In this document: piece after piece, positions 1 to 7,437 of the stretch | Layout: each line of letters opens with the position of its first letter | Numbering within the stretch: position 1 is the first letter of the stretch | Assembly (NCBI GenBank): GCA_937901285.1 | Contig: CALCHI010000170.1 | Span: 1-12,274, forward strand | Reading direction: 5' to 3' | Source of the DNA: UBA8437 sp003445035 | Lineage (GTDB): Bacteria > Planctomycetota > Planctomycetia > Planctomycetales > Planctomycetaceae | Length of the DNA stretch: 12,274 nucleotides | The notes under the pieces: model-generated | Databases searched by the model: none | The model's input: only the letters and a program-made list of their open reading frames with translations | What the model was told of the DNA's origin: nothing | Position numbers and translations under genes: made by a program

Positions 1-771
1 ATCGTCCACGGTGAAGAAGTTGCCGCGGGAGTCGATCAGGTCGCGGCCGGTTCCACCGTTGATCAGGTCGTCGCCGGTGTCGTCGAACAGAAAGTCGTTG
101 CCGCCCTGTCCGTGGATCGTGTCATCGCCGTCGTTGCCGGTGGCGGTGTCGTTGCCGTGGCCGCCGAAGATCGTGTCGTCGCCGAGACCGGCATCCAGGG
201 AATCGTTGTCGCGCTGGCCGTTGAGCTTGTCGTTGCCCATCTCGCCCAGCAGCGTGTCGCTGTCGTGGCCACCGACCAGCAGGTCGTCGCCTGTTCCGCC
301 CTCGAGGTAATCTTCACCCGTGTTGCCCAGTGCCGTGTCGTCACCGGTGCCGCCGATCAGCGTGTCGGACTGGATTCCACCGGTGAGGCTGTCGTCTCCG
401 GGACCGCCGGAAATCGAATCGTGACCGTCGCCGCCGTTGAGCGAGTCGTTGTCGTTTCCGCCCAGGAGCGTGTCATGACCATGCCCCCCGTCGATGCTGT
501 CGTTGCCGTCGTCTCCCATGAGACTGTCGCGGCCGTTTCCACCCGAGAGCGTGTCGACGCCGTTTTCACCCCGCAGCGTGTCCTGGCCGTCTTCACCGAT
601 GAGGTTGTCGTTGCCCGCGCCACCCGAGAGGTTGTCGTTGCCGTCTCCGCCGTCGATGTGATTATTGCCGGTGCCGCCGCGGATGACATCATCGCCGTCA
701 CCGCCAAGGATCACGTCGTCCAGGTCGGTGCTGCCGTCGATCGTGTCCTGGCCGTCACTGCCGTTGATGCT
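1..771 (-). repeat. RTX nonapeptide tract of the left gene
   Basis: The DNA is a run of degenerate 27-bp units encoding GG-x-G-x-D-x-hydrophobic-x pairs, read on the minus strand. The last repeats before the left edge lose regularity (FLFDDTGDD, then DSRGNFFTVDD), so the tract may end just outside the window. The repeat composition also opens long spurious frames on the other strand. Confidence 0.85.
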
Positions 772-1152
772 GATAGTGATCGGATCCCCGGTGCCGGGAT
801 CGGTGTGGCTGAAGATCGCCGAACGGACATCGATGAGGTCGATGACATTGTCGCCGTCTCCTCCGATGACCTCGATTTGCTCGACATCGGCGGCGAGCAC
901 CTGTGGCAGGTTCGTGTCGATTTCGCCATCGACTTCAACAACCGCATTCAATGTCGTGTCGGTCGTGATTCGGATCGATTCCCCCGACGTGGCCGTGACG
1001 CTCAGCAGTCCGTTGACGAACAACGAGGTCACCGAGAGCAGGGTCCGATCTTCCAGCGCCTCGACATTTCGAGAAGCGGATTGCCAGCGACGGCGCGAGC
1101 CGGTCGAGGCGAGTCGGTTACGAAGTGAGTCGATCCAGGAAGTCAATCGCAT
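1..1152 (-). CDS. RTX calcium-binding repeat protein with LEDRTLLS N-terminus (3' end outside window)
   Basis: The minus-strand frame is open from an ATG at 1152-1150 to the left edge, giving 384 residues with no stop, so the C-terminus lies outside the window. Residues 1-32 are Arg/Ser-rich with no hydrophobic signal core. Residues 33-40 are LEDRTLLS, matching the short N-terminal LEPR-XLL-type motif of large planctomycete surface proteins. Residues 41-125 are a beta-rich stretch. From about residue 129 to the edge it is continuous nonapeptide repeats of the type GGxGxDxLx (for example GGDGNDNLS, GGNGRDSLM), the calcium-binding parallel beta-roll of RTX proteins. A purine-rich RBS five bases upstream supports the start. 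It is divergent from the next RTX gene and shares its first ten residues almost exactly, so the two are probably paralogues. It is likely secreted or surface-located; the specific function is unknown. Confidence 0.9.
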   Translation of the reverse strand, partial: MRLTSWIDSLRNRLASTGSRRRWQSASRNVEALEDRTLLSVTSLFVNGLLSVTATSGESIRITTDTTLNAVVEVDGEIDTNLPQVLAADVEQIEVIGGDGDNVIDLIDVRSAIFSHTDPGTGDPITISINGSDGQDTIDGSTDLDDVILGGDGDDVIRGGTGNNHIDGGDGNDNLSGGAGNDNLIGEDGQDTLRGENGVDTLSGGNGRDSLMGDDGNDSIDGGHGHDTLLGGNDNDSLNGGDGHDSISGGPGDDSLTGGIQSDTLIGGTGDDTALGNTGEDYLEGGTGDDLLVGGHDSDTLLGEMGNDKLNGQRDNDSLDAGLGDDTIFGGHGNDTATGNDGDDTIHGQGGNDFLFDDTGDDLINGGTGRDLIDSRGNFFTVDD

Positions 1153-1157
1153 GGTGG

Positions 1158-1163
1158 CTCCTC
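1158..1163 (-). promoter_or_regulatory. Ribosome binding site of the left RTX gene
   Basis: GAGGAG on the minus strand, five bases before the ATG at 1152-1150. It fixes this start, which also aligns with the start chosen for the divergent paralogue. Confidence 0.7.
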
Positions 1164-1504
1164 GCCCATCGGGGGCGATTGGTCCGTTATCTCTTTCGCA
1201 GGCAGCCCAACCTTCGAGGTCGACGCTACTTGCCTGCTTTTTCCATGGTAGGGATTCGCCAAGACCGTTCGCAAACAGAATCCGGCCCCCTCCCCCCCCG
1301 CTTTCCATGGATTGGCCTCTCGATGACCGGACAACCCCAACGACCGTTCCGGCCGGGCTCAATCGTCACAATCGCACGGAAAAATGCGGTTCCCGAGAAG
1401 CGGTCTTCCTTTTGGTCCCCCTCCGCGGCCTAGATTTGAGGGATACCGTTAGTCCTTGCCTGGACCCCCAAGTCCGGGCTTAGTGGCCTATTTTCCGGGC
1501 CCTT

Positions 1505-1509
1505 GGGAG
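1505..1509 (+). promoter_or_regulatory. Ribosome binding site of the right RTX gene; decides a GTG start
   Basis: GGGAG lies eight bases before GTG at 1518. An upstream TTG at 1503 is in frame but would put this site inside the coding region. Starting at 1518 gives MRITSWIDSL, which matches MRLTSWIDSL of the divergent paralogue at residue 1. Confidence 0.6.
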
Positions 1510-1517
1510 TGAGAGCC

Positions 1518-4500
1518 GTGCGCATCACATCTTGGATCGACAGCCTGACACATCGTTGGCAGCGAACGCGGAGTCTCCGCCGGGCCGCCCGACTGGCTCA
1601 TTCGGGCCGTGCAGCACATGCTGCGCGAGCCGCTGAAGTACTCGAGGACCGGACCCTGCTCTCGGTCACCTCGCTGTTCTTCAACGGGGACCTGACCGTC
1701 CTTTCGGACGCCGATGACGCCATAGTGATCCGCGAGGATCCGTTGCAGGTCGGTCGCGTCGAGGTCCTGGTCGGCACCACCGTCGGGGGAACGCTCACTT
1801 ACACGCCCGACACAAGCATCGGCGTCCTGGATGCCAGTACGGTCGAGACGATCCTGGTCGGAGGCGGTGATGGGGCCAACATCATCGATCTCGGTGACGG
1901 GCAGGGTCTGGGGGGAGTCGACACCACGATATGGACGAGCCTGGTGGGGGTGACCATCGAGGGTGGCAACGGCAATGACACGATCACCGGGACGATCAAC
2001 TTCTCTGACATGATTGATGCCGGCGACGGCAATGACCTGGTCACCGTGGGGTCAGCAGGTGTGACGGTCGACGGTGGTGACGGCAATGACACGTTGACCG
2101 GTGGCGTCGGGGCCGACGTGATGTTCGGTGGTGACGGCAACGACGAGATCGATGGTCTGACTGGTGCCGATACGATCGACGCCGGTGACGGACACGACCG
2201 GGTTGACGGCGGGGACGAACCGGCCGGTATCGGTGACTCGATCATCGGCGGCCACGGGCATGACACTCTGTTGGGTGGCAACGGCGACGACTGGATCAAC
2301 GGCAAGAGTGGGGACGATTCGGTTTCCGGCGGCAACGGGTCCGACGTGATGCACGGCGGTTCGGGTCGCGACCAGATGGAAGGTGGCGCCGGCGACGACA
2401 CGATCAACGGTCACGGGTACAGCGACACGATTCTCGGCAACGGCGGGTCGGACCGGATCAACGGTCACTGGGGCCACGACTTCCTTGATGGTGACGATGC
2501 CAGTGGCGGTGCCACGGCCGGAAACGACACCCTGTTGGGAGGAGCCGGCCGCGACACGCTGCTGGGCAATCTCGGTGACGACCTGCTCAGGGGCCAGGGC
2601 GGCCGTGACACGCTGGTCGGTGGCCAGGGACTGGACAAGCTGGATGGCGGAGGCAGCCACGACCTGTTGCGAGGCTTCCAGCAGCAGGTCGTCTTCCTGG
2701 ATTTCGACAGCGAGACCGATTCGCAGACCGAGCATGCCTACACGGCCAGCCAACGGGCCGCGATCCGGGACAACCTGGCGACCGACTTCGCCGCGTTCGA
2801 CCTCGACTTCACTCTCGAACGGCCCGACACCAGTAGCCTCTATCTGCAGGACGGTGCCTTCGTCGAAATCGTCTTCAACGACACGCTGGCGTCCAGCGGA
2901 CCGGGGATTGCCGGTTCCGGTGAGTCCTCCGATTACGATTTCCGCAACCTGGATCTGGGTGGACGGGTTGCGATCGACGTGCTGGGCTCGGCGGGCCTGG
3001 TCGGTGGAAGCGGTCAACCCGCAGCCACCAGCGACAACATCATCGCCGCCAGTTCGTACGTGGCTGCTCACCAGTTGGGTTACCTGATGGGGCTGCGCGA
3101 TGTGGATTCCTTCGGTTCGCTTTCTGCGAGCACGGGAATCACCGATCCTCCGGGTGCGACCGCCTTCAATCCCGCCTTTCCCGGCCCCGCCAATGCCACC
3201 GAGACGGCCAGCCACATCATGGCATCACCGGGCCTGCTGGGTGGGCCCATCGACTTCACCGCCGATTTGTTCCTCAGTGAACGGTCGGCGATCAAATTGG
3301 CCTTCAACGAGGCCGGCCTGTCGATCGGCGAGATGTCCGGTGCGCACGACACGCTGAGTGCCGGCGGTTCACAGCAGATCACCCTCAGGGCCCTGGGTGT
3401 TCCCAATACGCTCGAGTCGGGTTTGAATTCCGGAAAAATTCTCAACGTCGAAGCCGCCGCGGTTATCGGTGGGTCAATCGGTGCGGCCGGCGAGATCGAT
3501 GTCTACTCGTTCGAGGGCGTCGGCGGCCAGGTGGTTTCGATCGAGGTCTTTTCCGACTGGCTCTCTCGGCTCAGCGACCCCATCGACACGATCGTGCGGG
3601 TCTATAACTCGTCCGGGACTCCGGTGCCGTATCACAGCAGCGACACGTCCTCGACGGACATCGCCGTCAACGACAACTTCGACGATGGCAGCGGCCAGCC
3701 GACGACCGATCCGATCTTGATCAACCTCACGTTGCCGACCACCGGTAACTTTTCGGACACCTATTTCGTCGAGATCGCCGAGCCTCCGATTCGTGGTCTG
3801 TTTGGACTTTCGACCGATGGCAGCGACCAGGTGATCGAACTTGATCCTCGGACCGGGATTGAACTGAACCGGTTCGACTTGCCGGCGGGCGAGTCCGAAT
3901 CGGGCCAGGCGGCCCTGGCATTCGACGGTGCCGGTGATCGCGTGTTCTTCATGAACGGCGACCAGGACGTGCTGTTTGAACTCGACCCCGACGACGGGAC
4001 GGTCATTGACAGTGATACGGTTGTCTCGCCGATCGCCTCCAGCCCGGGATCCTACGACGGACTGGCCTACTACAACGACAGGCTGTACATCCTCGATGTG
4101 CAGGCCGAGACGGTGCAGGGGCAGGCTGAGGATCAGAACGCCGACCCTCCGATTTTTCAGATTTTGGACGCTCCGGAGATCTTGGTCTTCGACCCGTCCA
4201 GTGATCTGGTCGTCGACTTCCTGAACCTGGTCGGGACCGGTGAGGGGACCAAGCCGGCAGCCAACGGTGCCGGGACATTCGGCAACATCACAGGCGGTCT
4301 GGCGGCAATCGCACCCAACGGTGCCGTGCCTCGTCTGCTGCTGCTCGATAACCGGGGAGCGACCGTTCACGAGATTGACCCTGCCAGTGGGGCCTCGACG
4401 CTCAGCTATGGCCCGCTGGGCGTTGGTGCGGGAACCTACGACGCTGTTGGCGGATATGCGGGCCAGGTGTGGCTGGGTACGGGCACCGGTGGTGCGAACC

Positions 4501-6098
4501 GGGTCGAGGTGTACGACCGGGGGGCAAGCACCGTCAGCAACACGTTGGCGCTGACGCCCAACGCGCCCCCGTCCTACAACCTCACCGCCTTCGGTGCCGA
4601 TGACAACACCGCGGCGAGCACCGAAACCGGCGAGTACGAGCTGTTCATCACCAAGGTGGATCCGGGGGCGGCCCTGGTCGGGGCCGCCGTGGGCGACACG
4701 TTGCAGGGCGGCAGCGGTGACGACACCCTGTTCGGTGGGAGTGCCAGTGACATTCTCAAGGGTGGCAGCGGCAACGATACCGGAAGCGGGTTGGGCGGTT
4801 ACGATCACATCAACGCCGGCAGTGGCAACGACACCATGCGTGGTGGACTCGACAACGACACGATACTGGGCGGCAGTGGCAGCGACCGCCTCTACGGTGA
4901 TGCCGGCAATGACACGCTCGATGGACAGGGGTCCTCGGACACTCTCGACGGCGGCGCCGGTGACGACGTGCTGAAATGGCAGGTCGGCAAGGGGTCGGAT
5001 GTCATGAACAATTCAGACGGCTCGGCGAGAGTCGAAGCATCCGGAAGCACGGGCGCGGACTCGTTGTCGGTGACCCGGACCTCGGGCAACCGCCCGAAAC
5101 TCGTCGTCACCGACGGGACCGACATCGTCACGATCTCCAAGAAGGTCGGACGGACCGATGTGAATGGAGGCGACGGCAACGACACGATACTGGTTGGGTC
5201 GCTGGAAGACGTTTCGGGCACGCTTGTCGTCATCAACGGCGACGACGGCGACGACACGTTGTCGGCTGCGAGTGTCCGGATCGGCGACGTGCGACTTCGA
5301 ATGGATGGCGGTGACGGCGCCGACACCCTGACCGGAAGCCTCGACGGTGATACCTTGTGGGGCGGGCTGGGTGACGACCGTGCCGATGGTGGCAGCGGTG
5401 ACGACACGATGGTCGGCGGCGAGGGCGACGACGACTTCGACGGCCAGGACGGCGACGATGTGATCATCGGCAACGATGGCAACGACACGCTCGACGGGGG
5501 CGAAGGACACGACAGTCTGTCCGGCAACGCCGGTTTCGATTCACTCACCGGCGGAGTCGGCCGCGACACGCTCTCTGGCGGTGACGATGACGACGCTCTC
5601 TCGGGCAGCCAGCATGACGACTCGCTGCTGGGTGGCGCCGGGCAGGACAGCCTCTACGGCGGTACCGGCAACGATTACATGCATGGCGGGCTCAATGATG
5701 ACCGTCTGTACGGCAACGTCGGAAACGACACCATCGGTGGCGGTCACGGGCACGACCTGCTCGAAGGTGCCGAGGGTGACGACATCCTCAACGGTGGAGA
5801 CGGCGACGACACGCTCTTGGGCGAAGAGGGCTTCGACGGACTCTCCGGTCACGATGGCAACGACGACATCAATGGTGGTGGCGACGACGACACGATCCTT
5901 GGTGGCGACGGCCACGATGCCCTGTCCGGTGGCGGGGGCCGCGACATTGTCCTGGGCGGTGACGGCAACGACACCATCGACGGCCAGGGGGCTTCGGACA
6001 CGCTGGCCGGCAACGAAGGGGCCGACACCATCACCGGCCAGGCCAACGAGATCAACGAGACCTTCACGTTCTACGAATCGTGGGTCGACGCCGTCTGA
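1518..6098 (+). CDS. Large RTX protein with inactive metzincin-like domain and PPC/beta-propeller module
   Basis: The protein has 1526 residues from the GTG start. Order: Arg/Ala-rich leader (1-41), LEDRTLLS (42-49), beta-rich segment (50-145), RTX block 1 (about 148-388), metzincin-like domain (about 391-600), PPC-like beta-sandwich (about 645-755) closed by a strand near residue 1040, with a beta-propeller-like insertion between (about 757-1033), then RTX block 2 (about 1060-1510) interrupted by a non-RTX stretch at about 1152-1220. The metzincin zinc motif reads HQLGYLMGLRD, so only the first of the three His ligands remains and the catalytic Glu is Gln. The Met-turn (SHIMASP, M568) is kept. 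The tail ends FYESWVDAV, reminiscent of type I secretion C-termini (aspartate then hydrophobics), but this is only a resemblance. There is no classical signal peptide. It is likely an extracellular, calcium-stabilised scaffold or adhesin. The domain calls are from motif reading; the exact role is unknown. Confidence 0.9.
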   Translation: MRITSWIDSLTHRWQRTRSLRRAARLAHSGRAAHAARAAEVLEDRTLLSVTSLFFNGDLTVLSDADDAIVIREDPLQVGRVEVLVGTTVGGTLTYTPDTSIGVLDASTVETILVGGGDGANIIDLGDGQGLGGVDTTIWTSLVGVTIEGGNGNDTITGTINFSDMIDAGDGNDLVTVGSAGVTVDGGDGNDTLTGGVGADVMFGGDGNDEIDGLTGADTIDAGDGHDRVDGGDEPAGIGDSIIGGHGHDTLLGGNGDDWINGKSGDDSVSGGNGSDVMHGGSGRDQMEGGAGDDTINGHGYSDTILGNGGSDRINGHWGHDFLDGDDASGGATAGNDTLLGGAGRDTLLGNLGDDLLRGQGGRDTLVGGQGLDKLDGGGSHDLLRGFQQQVVFLDFDSETDSQTEHAYTASQRAAIRDNLATDFAAFDLDFTLERPDTSSLYLQDGAFVEIVFNDTLASSGPGIAGSGESSDYDFRNLDLGGRVAIDVLGSAGLVGGSGQPAATSDNIIAASSYVAAHQLGYLMGLRDVDSFGSLSASTGITDPPGATAFNPAFPGPANATETASHIMASPGLLGGPIDFTADLFLSERSAIKLAFNEAGLSIGEMSGAHDTLSAGGSQQITLRALGVPNTLESGLNSGKILNVEAAAVIGGSIGAAGEIDVYSFEGVGGQVVSIEVFSDWLSRLSDPIDTIVRVYNSSGTPVPYHSSDTSSTDIAVNDNFDDGSGQPTTDPILINLTLPTTGNFSDTYFVEIAEPPIRGLFGLSTDGSDQVIELDPRTGIELNRFDLPAGESESGQAALAFDGAGDRVFFMNGDQDVLFELDPDDGTVIDSDTVVSPIASSPGSYDGLAYYNDRLYILDVQAETVQGQAEDQNADPPIFQILDAPEILVFDPSSDLVVDFLNLVGTGEGTKPAANGAGTFGNITGGLAAIAPNGAVPRLLLLDNRGATVHEIDPASGASTLSYGPLGVGAGTYDAVGGYAGQVWLGTGTGGANRVEVYDRGASTVSNTLALTPNAPPSYNLTAFGADDNTAASTETGEYELFITKVDPGAALVGAAVGDTLQGGSGDDTLFGGSASDILKGGSGNDTGSGLGGYDHINAGSGNDTMRGGLDNDTILGGSGSDRLYGDAGNDTLDGQGSSDTLDGGAGDDVLKWQVGKGSDVMNNSDGSARVEASGSTGADSLSVTRTSGNRPKLVVTDGTDIVTISKKVGRTDVNGGDGNDTILVGSLEDVSGTLVVINGDDGDDTLSAASVRIGDVRLRMDGGDGADTLTGSLDGDTLWGGLGDDRADGGSGDDTMVGGEGDDDFDGQDGDDVIIGNDGNDTLDGGEGHDSLSGNAGFDSLTGGVGRDTLSGGDDDDALSGSQHDDSLLGGAGQDSLYGGTGNDYMHGGLNDDRLYGNVGNDTIGGGHGHDLLEGAEGDDILNGGDGDDTLLGEEGFDGLSGHDGNDDINGGGDDDTILGGDGHDALSGGGGRDIVLGGDGNDTIDGQGASDTLAGNEGADTITGQANEINETFTFYESWVDAV
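1960..2684 (+). repeat. RTX nonapeptide block 1 of the large RTX gene
   Basis: About 240 residues of GGxGxDxLx-type repeats (for example GGNGNDTIT, GGDGNDTLT, GGAGRDTLL). In places the spacing is broken by short non-repeat inserts such as the one around 2215-2240. It directly precedes the protease-like domain. Confidence 0.85.
2688..3320 (+). other. Metzincin-like (matrixin-type) protease domain lacking its zinc site
   Basis: The domain starts VVFLDFDSETD and ends near KLAFNEAG, as in the planctomycete matrixin-like domains I know, whose motif is close to AAHELGHLxGLRHxDxFG. Here the motif (H518-D528) is HQLGYLMGLRD followed by VDSFG. Glu is Gln519, the second His is Tyr522 and the third is Asp528. 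The fold markers around it, G525 and the Met-turn M568 in SHIMASP, are retained. The frame is continuous, so this is divergence rather than a frameshift. Confidence 0.7.
4695..6050 (+). repeat. RTX nonapeptide block 2 of the large RTX gene
   Basis: About 450 residues of calcium-binding beta-roll repeats in two sub-blocks. Between them, from about 4970 to 5180, lies a beta-rich stretch without the repeat (it contains LSVTRTSGNRPKLVV). The second sub-block runs to within about 15 codons of the stop. Confidence 0.85.
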
Positions 6099-6520
6099 TC
6101 GCTGTCGGTGAGCCGATTGAGTGGCCGGCCTGAGACGAGTTGACCGATCACCCCGGCATTCGCCTCGGGGAAGCGGCCGGCGTCGAGAGCCGAAGTCGGT
6201 TGCCACGAGAATGGCTCCGAGGCCGCGGCCGGGTTTGTGTCAGTCGGTCGGCAGAGCCAGAAATGCAGCGTGACCCGGCCGTGGTCGTAGTCGTGGGTTC
6301 GCAGGGCGAGTTGACGCATTGGCGTCACAGCAATGCCGGTTTCCTCGAGGCACTCGCGGATGGCCGCATCGCACGGTGATTCGTCGGGCAGGCACTTGCC
6401 GCCGGGGAATTCCAGGCAACCGCCCAGTGGCACGTCAGCCGGACGTTCTCCGACCAGGCAGTGATGCCCGTCGCCCGAAAGGACCACGGCGATACCGACG
6501 GCCTGGCCTTCGGCGGTCAT
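6071..6520 (-). CDS. MutT-like Nudix hydrolase
   Basis: A 149-residue protein with a complete Nudix box at residues 41-63: G, five residues, E47, seven residues, R55-E56, two residues, E59-E60, one residue, G62. The Glu cluster binds the divalent metal used to cleave nucleoside diphosphate derivatives. The FPGGK entering the box, the HDYDHGRVTLHFWLC strand pair and the late PEANAGVI are typical of MutT-type 8-oxo-dGTP diphosphatases, which remove oxidised dGTP from the nucleotide pool; this substrate is an inference. Its ATG overlaps the fabI stop (ATGA), so it is probably translationally coupled to fabI. Its stop lies 28 bp inside the convergent RTX gene, so the two 3' ends share DNA. A tail of about 20 residues after the domain is poorly conserved in appearance. 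Confidence 0.88.
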   Translation of the reverse strand: MTAEGQAVGIAVVLSGDGHHCLVGERPADVPLGGCLEFPGGKCLPDESPCDAAIRECLEETGIAVTPMRQLALRTHDYDHGRVTLHFWLCRPTDTNPAAASEPFSWQPTSALDAGRFPEANAGVIGQLVSGRPLNRLTDSDQTASTHDS

Positions 6521-7338
6521 TCCGATTCGCCGTCATCTCGCGCGTCGGCAGGGGGGGCACCCATGATGTGGTATCCCGAGTCGACGTGGAGGGTCTCGCC
6601 GGTGATTCCGCTGGCCAGGTCGCTGAGCAGGAACATGCCCGTTTTGCCGACCTCGTCGGCCTCGACGTTGCGTCGCAACGGCGAGAGAGTCTTGTAGAGG
6701 TCGAGCATCAGGTCGAAGTCGCCAACGGCCGAGGAACTGAGTGTCTTGATCGGGCCGGCCGAGAGCGCGTTGACGCGGATGCCCTCGGGCCCCAGTTCAC
6801 TGGCCAGGTATTCGGTCGTGCTCTCGAGTGCCGACTTGCAGAGCCCCATCACGTTGTAGCCGGGGATCACCTTCTCGCCTCCCAGGTAGGTCAGCGTCAG
6901 GATGCTGCCGCCGGAACTGAGCAGCGGGCGAGCCCGTCGGGTCAGGGTCATCAGGCTGTAGACGCTGATCTCCATCGACAGTTTGAATCCGTCGCGACTG
7001 ACATCGACGACCTCCCCCTTGAGATCATCCATCGGGGCGTATGCGATCGAGTGCAGCATGAAGTCGATGTTGCCGTAGGTGGAGGCGGCGACGTCGAAGA
7101 CGTGGTCGAGTTGTTCGTCGTTGGTCACGTCGCAGGCTTCGATCATCTTGGTGTCCAGGGGCTCGACCAGTTTCCTGAGCCGACGCTCCATCCGGGGACG
7201 TTCGGGATCCCGGTCGGGCAGGTGCGTGAAGCCCATTTCGGCTCCCTCGGCGTGCAGTTGCTGCGTGATGGCCCACGCGATCGAGTGGTCGTTGGCGATG
7301 CCGAAGACCAGTCCCTTTTTGCCGTCGAACAGGCCCAT
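6517..7338 (-). CDS. fabI: Enoyl-[acyl-carrier-protein] reductase (FabI)
   Basis: A 273-residue cytoplasmic short-chain dehydrogenase-like enzyme that performs the last reduction of each fatty-acid elongation round, trans-2-enoyl-ACP to acyl-ACP with NADH. The nucleotide-binding start LVFGIANDHSIAWAI (about residues 10-24) is the FabI version of the glycine-rich loop. The active site has the FabI spacing Tyr-x6-Tyr-x6-Lys, with Y151 in the LTYLGGEK stretch, Y161 and K168 (IPGYNVMGLCK), equivalent to Tyr146, Tyr156 and Lys163 of E. coli. SAGPIKT and the C-terminal HVDSGYHIMG are also family-typical, and the length is normal. An AAGGAG ribosome site six bases upstream fixes the start. It is followed by a Nudix gene with a four-base overlap and preceded by an esterase on the same strand. 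Confidence 0.96.
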   Translation of the reverse strand: MGLFDGKKGLVFGIANDHSIAWAITQQLHAEGAEMGFTHLPDRDPERPRMERRLRKLVEPLDTKMIEACDVTNDEQLDHVFDVAASTYGNIDFMLHSIAYAPMDDLKGEVVDVSRDGFKLSMEISVYSLMTLTRRARPLLSSGGSILTLTYLGGEKVIPGYNVMGLCKSALESTTEYLASELGPEGIRVNALSAGPIKTLSSSAVGDFDLMLDLYKTLSPLRRNVEADEVGKTGMFLLSDLASGITGETLHVDSGYHIMGAPPADARDDGESE

Positions 7339-7344
7339 GAGGGG

Positions 7345-7350
7345 CTCCTT
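7345..7350 (-). promoter_or_regulatory. Ribosome binding site of fabI
   Basis: AAGGAG on the minus strand, six bases before the fabI ATG. It is the strongest Shine-Dalgarno match in the window. Confidence 0.75.
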
Positions 7351-7408
7351 GGAAGACGCGTCGAAAAACTACTGCCGACTCGAGGTCGAGCACGAGCGGG
7401 ATGGGGCG

Positions 7409-7437
7409 AGAATAGCGACTGCTTCGGAGAGCTTCAA
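7409..7437 (-). promoter_or_regulatory. Candidate sigma70-like promoter for fabI and the Nudix gene
   Basis: Read on the minus strand, TTGAAG (overlapping the esterase stop codon) and TATTCT are 17 bp apart; each hexamer matches four of six consensus bases. It would give a leader of about 65 bases before fabI. This would let fabI be expressed independently of the upstream esterase. Planctomycete promoters are poorly defined, so this is tentative. Confidence 0.33.

Larger units (their letters stand above)
1153..1517. other. Divergent intergenic region between the two RTX genes
   Basis: A 365-bp spacer with no credible gene must carry both promoters. I found no strong -35/-10 pair. A weak minus-strand candidate is TTGCGA with TACCAT at an 18-bp spacing (about 1247-1276). 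It also holds a C-rich run at 1286-1299, two near-copies of a TTTCCATGG element (about 1241 and 1303), and a possible hairpin in front of the right gene (1467-1507). The short plus-strand frames crossing it look like chance. Confidence 0.6.

Noticed and set aside
112..1128. Long plus-strand open frame (338 codons, Val/Ala-rich) opposite the left RTX gene
   Set aside because: It is the antisense of GGxGxDx repeats, whose codon pattern removes stops on the other strand. The composition is a repetitive VVAVA pattern with no domain, and the minus-strand frame reads as a clean RTX protein with a good RBS.
1..1152. The tandem RTX tract as a CRISPR array or DNA satellite
   Set aside because: The period is that of coding nonapeptides with frame-preserving variation, there are no constant repeats with unique spacers, and it lies within one open frame.
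3063..3110. Active zinc metalloprotease
   Set aside because: The motif reads HQLGYLMGLRD; two zinc-binding His and the catalytic Glu are absent, so activity should not be assumed.
2052..3215. Long minus-strand open frame inside the large RTX gene
   Set aside because: Same antisense effect of RTX repeat codons and high GC; no motif and no ribosome site, while the plus-strand frame has recognisable domains throughout.
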